A stretch of DNA of 9,278 nucleotides from DASROJ01 sp035646975. GTDB taxonomy: Bacteria > Acidobacteriota > Polarisedimenticolia > JACPZX01 > DASXTC01. The position numbers were made by a program, and so were the translations under genes. The notes under the pieces were generated by a model. It ran no database searches and was not told the DNA's origin. It saw nothing but the letters and a program-made list of their open reading frames with translations. Location of the stretch: NCBI GenBank assembly GCA_035646975.1, contig DASROJ010000272.1, positions 1 to 9,278 on the forward strand, written 5' to 3'. Positions 7,451 to 9,278 of this stretch are shown piece by piece; position 1 is the stretch's first letter; every line of letters starts with the position of its first letter.

Positions 7451-7477
7451 CGCGCGCCGGGCCCCTCCCTGGTAGAC
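7443..7477. repeat. 8-bp inverted repeat upstream of aroDE
   Basis: GTCTACCA at 7443-7450 is the exact reverse complement of TGGTAGAC at 7470-7477, with a 19-bp GC-rich spacer that includes GGGCCC. The left arm overlaps the proposed aroDE -10 box. It could be an operator, a hairpin in a longer transcript, or two opposed -10-like elements; chance is not excluded for eight bases. Confidence 0.45.
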
Positions 7478-7484
7478 GGCCGAC

Positions 7485-7512
7485 GGTCGATGGTCGATGG
7501 TCGAAGGTCGAC
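7485..7512. repeat. Four tandem copies of a 7-bp unit, GGTCGAN
   Basis: Four head-to-tail heptamers occupy 7485-7491, 7492-7498, 7499-7505 and 7506-7512. The unit is GGTCGA plus a variable seventh base (T, T, A, C). The array sits in the middle of the divergent aroDE-selD intergenic region, outside both genes and just upstream of a possible selD -35 box. It resembles the short heptameric tandem repeats scattered between genes in some bacterial genomes. Confidence 0.8.
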
Positions 7513-7515
7513 TGT

Positions 7516-7544
7516 TTGACGCGCTGGAGCGCGGGGGATACGCT
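7516..7544 (+). promoter_or_regulatory. Possible selD promoter (-35 TTGACG, weak -10)
   Basis: TTGACG at 7516-7521 matches the sigma-70 -35 consensus at five of six bases. Seventeen bases later, TACGCT (7539-7544) is only a poor -10 match. TATCTT at 7558-7563 is an alternative -10 but has no partner at the right distance. This is the best candidate in the region, with low certainty. Confidence 0.25.
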
Positions 7545-7589
7545 TTGCCGGCCGAAGTATCTTCAGCCAGTCGAACAGGTCTGACACAC

Positions 7590-7593
7590 GGAG
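7590..7593 (+). promoter_or_regulatory. Ribosome binding site deciding the selD start
   Basis: GGAG ends six bases before the ATG at 7600 and directly abuts the alternative ATG at 7594. The spacing favours 7600. Because this site lies upstream of the in-frame TGA at 7651, it supports translation beginning before that codon rather than at the internal GTG 7672. Confidence 0.55.
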
Positions 7594-7599
7594 ATGGCG

Positions 7600-8652
7600 A
7601 TGGCGACGGATCCGGTGTTCAAGCTGACCCGGTGTGCCGCGTCGGGTGGGTGAGCGGCCAAGCTCAGCCCGGTGGAACTGGGACATCTGCTGGCACGTTT
7701 CGAGCGCTCGGACGATCCGAACCTGCTGGTCGGATTCGACACTTCCGATGATGCGGGGGTCTACCGGGTCAGGGACGATCTCGCCCTGGTGCAGACGGTC
7801 GACCTGATCACACCGGTGTGCGACGACCCCTACCTTTTCGGCCAGGTGGCGGCCGCCAACTCGCTGTCCGACGTCTACGCGATGGGGGGAAAGCCGCTGA
7901 CGGCGCTCAACGTCTGCTGTTTTCCCGGCAGCGGCGTCCCCGACGGCGTGTTCGCGGAAATCCTCCGCGGCGGATGGGACAAGACGCGGGAGGCCGGCGC
8001 GGTGATCGTCGGAGGCCATACCGTGCGCGACGCCGAGCTCAAGTACGGCCTCGCGGTGACCGGCACCATCGACCCGCATCGAATCCTGCGCAACACGGGC
8101 GCGCGCTCCGGCGACGCGCTCGTGCTGACCAAGCCGATCGGTACGGGAGTCATGATCGCCGGAGCGAAGAAGGGGCTCGTGTCCGAGCAACGATTCACCG
8201 CGGCGGCGCAGACGATGGCGAAGCTCAACGACGTGTCGTCCGAGCTGGCGCTGGAGCACGACGCCACCGCGTGCACCGACATCACCGGCTTTGGCCTGGC
8301 CGGGCACGCCCTCGAGATCGCTCGTGGCAGCGGAGTCGGAATCCGCCTGAGCTGCTCGGCGGTGCCTCGATACGAGGAGGCTCTCGATCTCATCGAGCGT
8401 GGGATGACCACCGGGGTGACCGACTCGAACAGGTCGCTGGCGGGCGGCGACATCCGGTTTGCCGCCGGCATCGATGACCGGATGAAGACGCTCTTCTTCG
8501 ATCCCCAGACCTCCGGTGGACTGCTGATCTCGCTGCCGGCGGCGAGGGCGGCGGCGCTGGTCCCGGCGCTCGTGGCGCGCGGAGTCGCCGACGCTGCCCT
8601 GGTCGGAGAGGTGTTCGCCAGCAGCTCTGCCTGCCTCGAGGCGATTGACTGA
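7600..8652 (+). CDS. selD: Selenide, water dikinase (selenophosphate synthetase), probable selenoprotein with Sec18 encoded by TGA
   Basis: SelD makes selenophosphate from selenide and ATP, the selenium donor for Sec-tRNA and selenouridine. From ATG 7600 the frame crosses one TGA (7651-7653, codon 18) and ends at the TGA at 8650-8652, giving 350 residues against 347 for E. coli SelD. Around the internal TGA the residues are LTRCAASGG-U-AAKLSP; the TGA falls exactly where SelD has its catalytic Cys or Sec, with the conserved Lys three residues later (Lys21). Further motifs are the metal/ATP-site TVD ending at Asp68, NSLSDVYAMGGKP at 87-99, GGHTVRD at 138-144, TDITGFGLAGH with Asp227, and DPQTSGG at 301-307. 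A SECIS-like hairpin follows the TGA. If the TGA were a stop, translation from GTG 7672 would lack the catalytic loop. The gene is divergent from aroDE and 24 bp upstream of ispG. SelD identity is certain; Sec insertion is a strong inference from alignment and hairpin. Confidence 0.95.
7651..7653 (+). other. In-frame TGA predicted to encode selenocysteine (Sec18 of SelD)
   Basis: This TGA interrupts an otherwise open, homologous frame and is preceded by Gly-Gly and followed by Ala-Ala-Lys, the context of the catalytic Cys/Sec in SelD. Homology is continuous on both sides. A sequencing error is less likely, since TGA rather than any other codon lies exactly at the known Sec position. Confidence 0.88.
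7657..7694 (+). promoter_or_regulatory. Bacterial SECIS-like hairpin downstream of the selD TGA
   Basis: The upper stem pairs CCCGGT (7668-7673) with ACTGGG (7677-7682), six pairs including one G-U, closing a GGA loop (7674-7676). After an internal loop, a lower stem pairs GCC-AGC (7657-7659 and 7661-7663, with A7660 bulged) with GCTGGC (7689-7694). Twenty bases separate the TGA from the apical loop, and the loop starts with G. Both agree with the bacterial SECIS consensus (small loop with an early G, roughly 16-37 bases after UGA). The structure was paired by eye, without energy calculation. Confidence 0.65.
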
Positions 8653-8658
8653 GCGGGG

Positions 8659-8667
8659 TGCTAGAAT
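8659..8667 (+). promoter_or_regulatory. Extended -10 promoter for ispG, probably leaderless
   Basis: TGC-TAGAAT lies in the 24-bp gap after selD, five of six bases matching TATAAT and with the TGn extension. Nine bases separate it from ATG 8677, so the transcript would start within a few bases of the start codon. No Shine-Dalgarno sequence is present and no -35 box is found at normal distance; TTGACT at 8645-8650 is only 11 bases away. Confidence 0.5.
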
Positions 8668-8676
8668 CCCCTCTCT

Positions 8677-9278
8677 ATGAAGCTTCCCGCCGTCCCCCAA
8701 TTCCTTCATCCGCGCAATCCCACCACCTCGGTCCGGATCGGCCGCGTTTCGATCGGTTCGGCCCACCCGATCGCGGTGCAGTCGATGACCGCGACCAGGA
8801 CCCAGGACATCGAGGCCACCGTGTCGCAGGTCCTCCAGCTCGAGCAGGCCGGGGCCGACATCGTGCGCATCGCGGTGGACTCCGCCAAGGACGCCGAGGC
8901 GCTTTCGCGCATCCGCGAGAGAACACGCGCCAATCTTTCAGTCGATCTGCAGGAAAACTACCGGCTGGCAACGGTGGTGGCGCCGCACGTCGACAAGATC
9001 AGGTACAACCCGGGTCACCTCTATCATCACGAGAAGAGCAAGTCGGTGCGCGACAAGGTGGCCTTCATCGTGGAGGCGGCCGCGCGCCACGACTGCGCGA
9101 TCAGGGTGGGGGTGAACTGCGGCTCGGTCGACCCGGACAAGGCGGGCCGCTTCGGCGACGACACGATCGCGCCGATGATCGCATCGGCGCTCGAGCACTG
9201 CGCGATGCTGGACGACCTCGGCTTTACTCGATATGTCGTCTCGCTGAAGGACTCGGACCCCAACAAGGTGATCGATGC
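8677..9278 (+). CDS. ispG: 4-hydroxy-3-methylbut-2-en-1-yl diphosphate synthase, 3' part cut by window edge
   Basis: IspG (GcpE) is the iron-sulfur enzyme that reductively converts methylerythritol cyclodiphosphate to HMBPP in the non-mevalonate isoprenoid pathway. Only 200 codons and two bases are in the window, covering most of the N-terminal TIM barrel. Family motifs are VRIGRVSIGSAHPIAVQSMT (19-38), the AGADIVRIAV segment (58-67), VDKIRYNPG (105-113) and IRVGVNCGSVDP (142-153). The segment at about 86-120 (LSVDLQENYRLA, GHLYHHEKS) and the GFTRYVVSLKDSDP stretch (182-195) differ from the E. coli form and look like the longer variant seen in some other phyla. The cysteines of the 4Fe-4S cluster lie in the missing C-terminal domain, so cluster binding cannot be checked. 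The start is ATG 8677; no ribosome site is visible, but an extended -10 box lies 9 nt upstream. It is probably transcribed from that promoter as well as by read-through from selD. Confidence 0.93.
   Translation, partial: MKLPAVPQFLHPRNPTTSVRIGRVSIGSAHPIAVQSMTATRTQDIEATVSQVLQLEQAGADIVRIAVDSAKDAEALSRIRERTRANLSVDLQENYRLATVVAPHVDKIRYNPGHLYHHEKSKSVRDKVAFIVEAAARHDCAIRVGVNCGSVDPDKAGRFGDDTIAPMIASALEHCAMLDDLGFTRYVVSLKDSDPNKVID

Noticed and set aside
7449..7451. GTG 7451 as the aroDE start, with a GGGAGGGG stretch upstream
   Set aside because: The spacing from the purine-rich stretch is long (10-12 nt), the extra residues are not part of the dehydroquinase fold, and the GTG overlaps the better-supported extended -10 box for ATG 7433. 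It remains possible.
7672..8652. selD starting at GTG 7672 with the TGA as a true stop
   Set aside because: This start would remove the conserved catalytic loop and Lys21, leaves clear SelD homology untranslated upstream, and sits inside the predicted SECIS stem.
6487..8766. 759-codon open frame on the minus strand across parts of aroDE, selD and ispG
   Set aside because: It lies antisense or out of frame to three well-identified genes, is dominated by Arg/Gly/His/Ala, and has no recognisable domain; it is a GC-rich shadow frame.
1..9278. Mobile elements, CRISPR arrays, tRNA or rRNA genes, defence or phage systems
   Set aside because: No transposase, integrase, direct-repeat-spacer pattern, tRNA cloverleaf or rRNA segment was recognised; coding density by housekeeping genes is nearly complete.

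Overview
This GC-rich bacterial window holds nine protein genes packed end to end, all core metabolism. Seven lie on the minus strand and two on the plus strand. Reading right to left, the minus strand carries aroDE (fused 3-dehydroquinate dehydratase/shikimate dehydrogenase), a ThiF/MoeB/HesA-type adenylyltransferase, a class-V aminotransferase-fold cysteine desulfurase-like protein, a small putative lipoprotein, trpE, trpG and the first 298 codons of trpD. The plus strand carries selD (selenophosphate synthetase) and the first 200 codons of ispG. aroDE and selD are divergent across an intergenic region of about 165 bp.

The most notable gene is selD. The obvious open frame begins at 7672, but the same frame continues upstream through a single in-frame TGA (7651-7653) to a start with a Shine-Dalgarno sequence at 7600. 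The upstream residues read LTRCAASGG-UGA-AAKLSP, which is the conserved catalytic N-terminus of SelD with the TGA exactly at the Cys/Sec position. A hairpin that fits the bacterial SECIS consensus follows the TGA. The gene is therefore very probably a selenoprotein SelD of 350 residues, and the organism is predicted to decode Sec. Ordinary gene calling would truncate it.

A second pattern is the start signals. Three genes (aroDE at ATG 7433, the ThiF-like gene at ATG 5920, ispG at ATG 8677) have a TGnTAnAnT extended -10 motif ending 7-9 nt before the ATG and no Shine-Dalgarno sequence, as expected for leaderless mRNAs. The other genes with identifiable start signals (the desulfurase, lipoprotein, trpE, trpG and selD) have recognisable Shine-Dalgarno sequences. 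This suggests transcription units beginning at aroDE, at the ThiF-like gene and at ispG.

How the genes may work together: aroDE supplies the shikimate pathway, and trpE/trpG/trpD carry chorismate towards tryptophan. The ThiF-like enzyme and the desulfurase are 19 bp apart and look like a sulfur (or selenium) activation pair. The desulfurase resembles the aminotransferase-V subfamily that has been linked in genome comparisons to selD, so its closeness to a Sec-type selD is suggestive. The lipoprotein between the desulfurase and trpE has no recognisable function, and its stop codon abuts the TTG start of trpE.

Taxonomy cannot be fixed from this window. High GC, fused AroDE, a Sec-type SelD and a long-type IspG would fit an uncultured Acidobacteriota- or Planctomycetota-like lineage, but that is inference. 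No RNA genes, insertion sequences, CRISPR arrays, phage genes or clear intrinsic terminators were seen. No gene-free stretch exceeds 300 bases.
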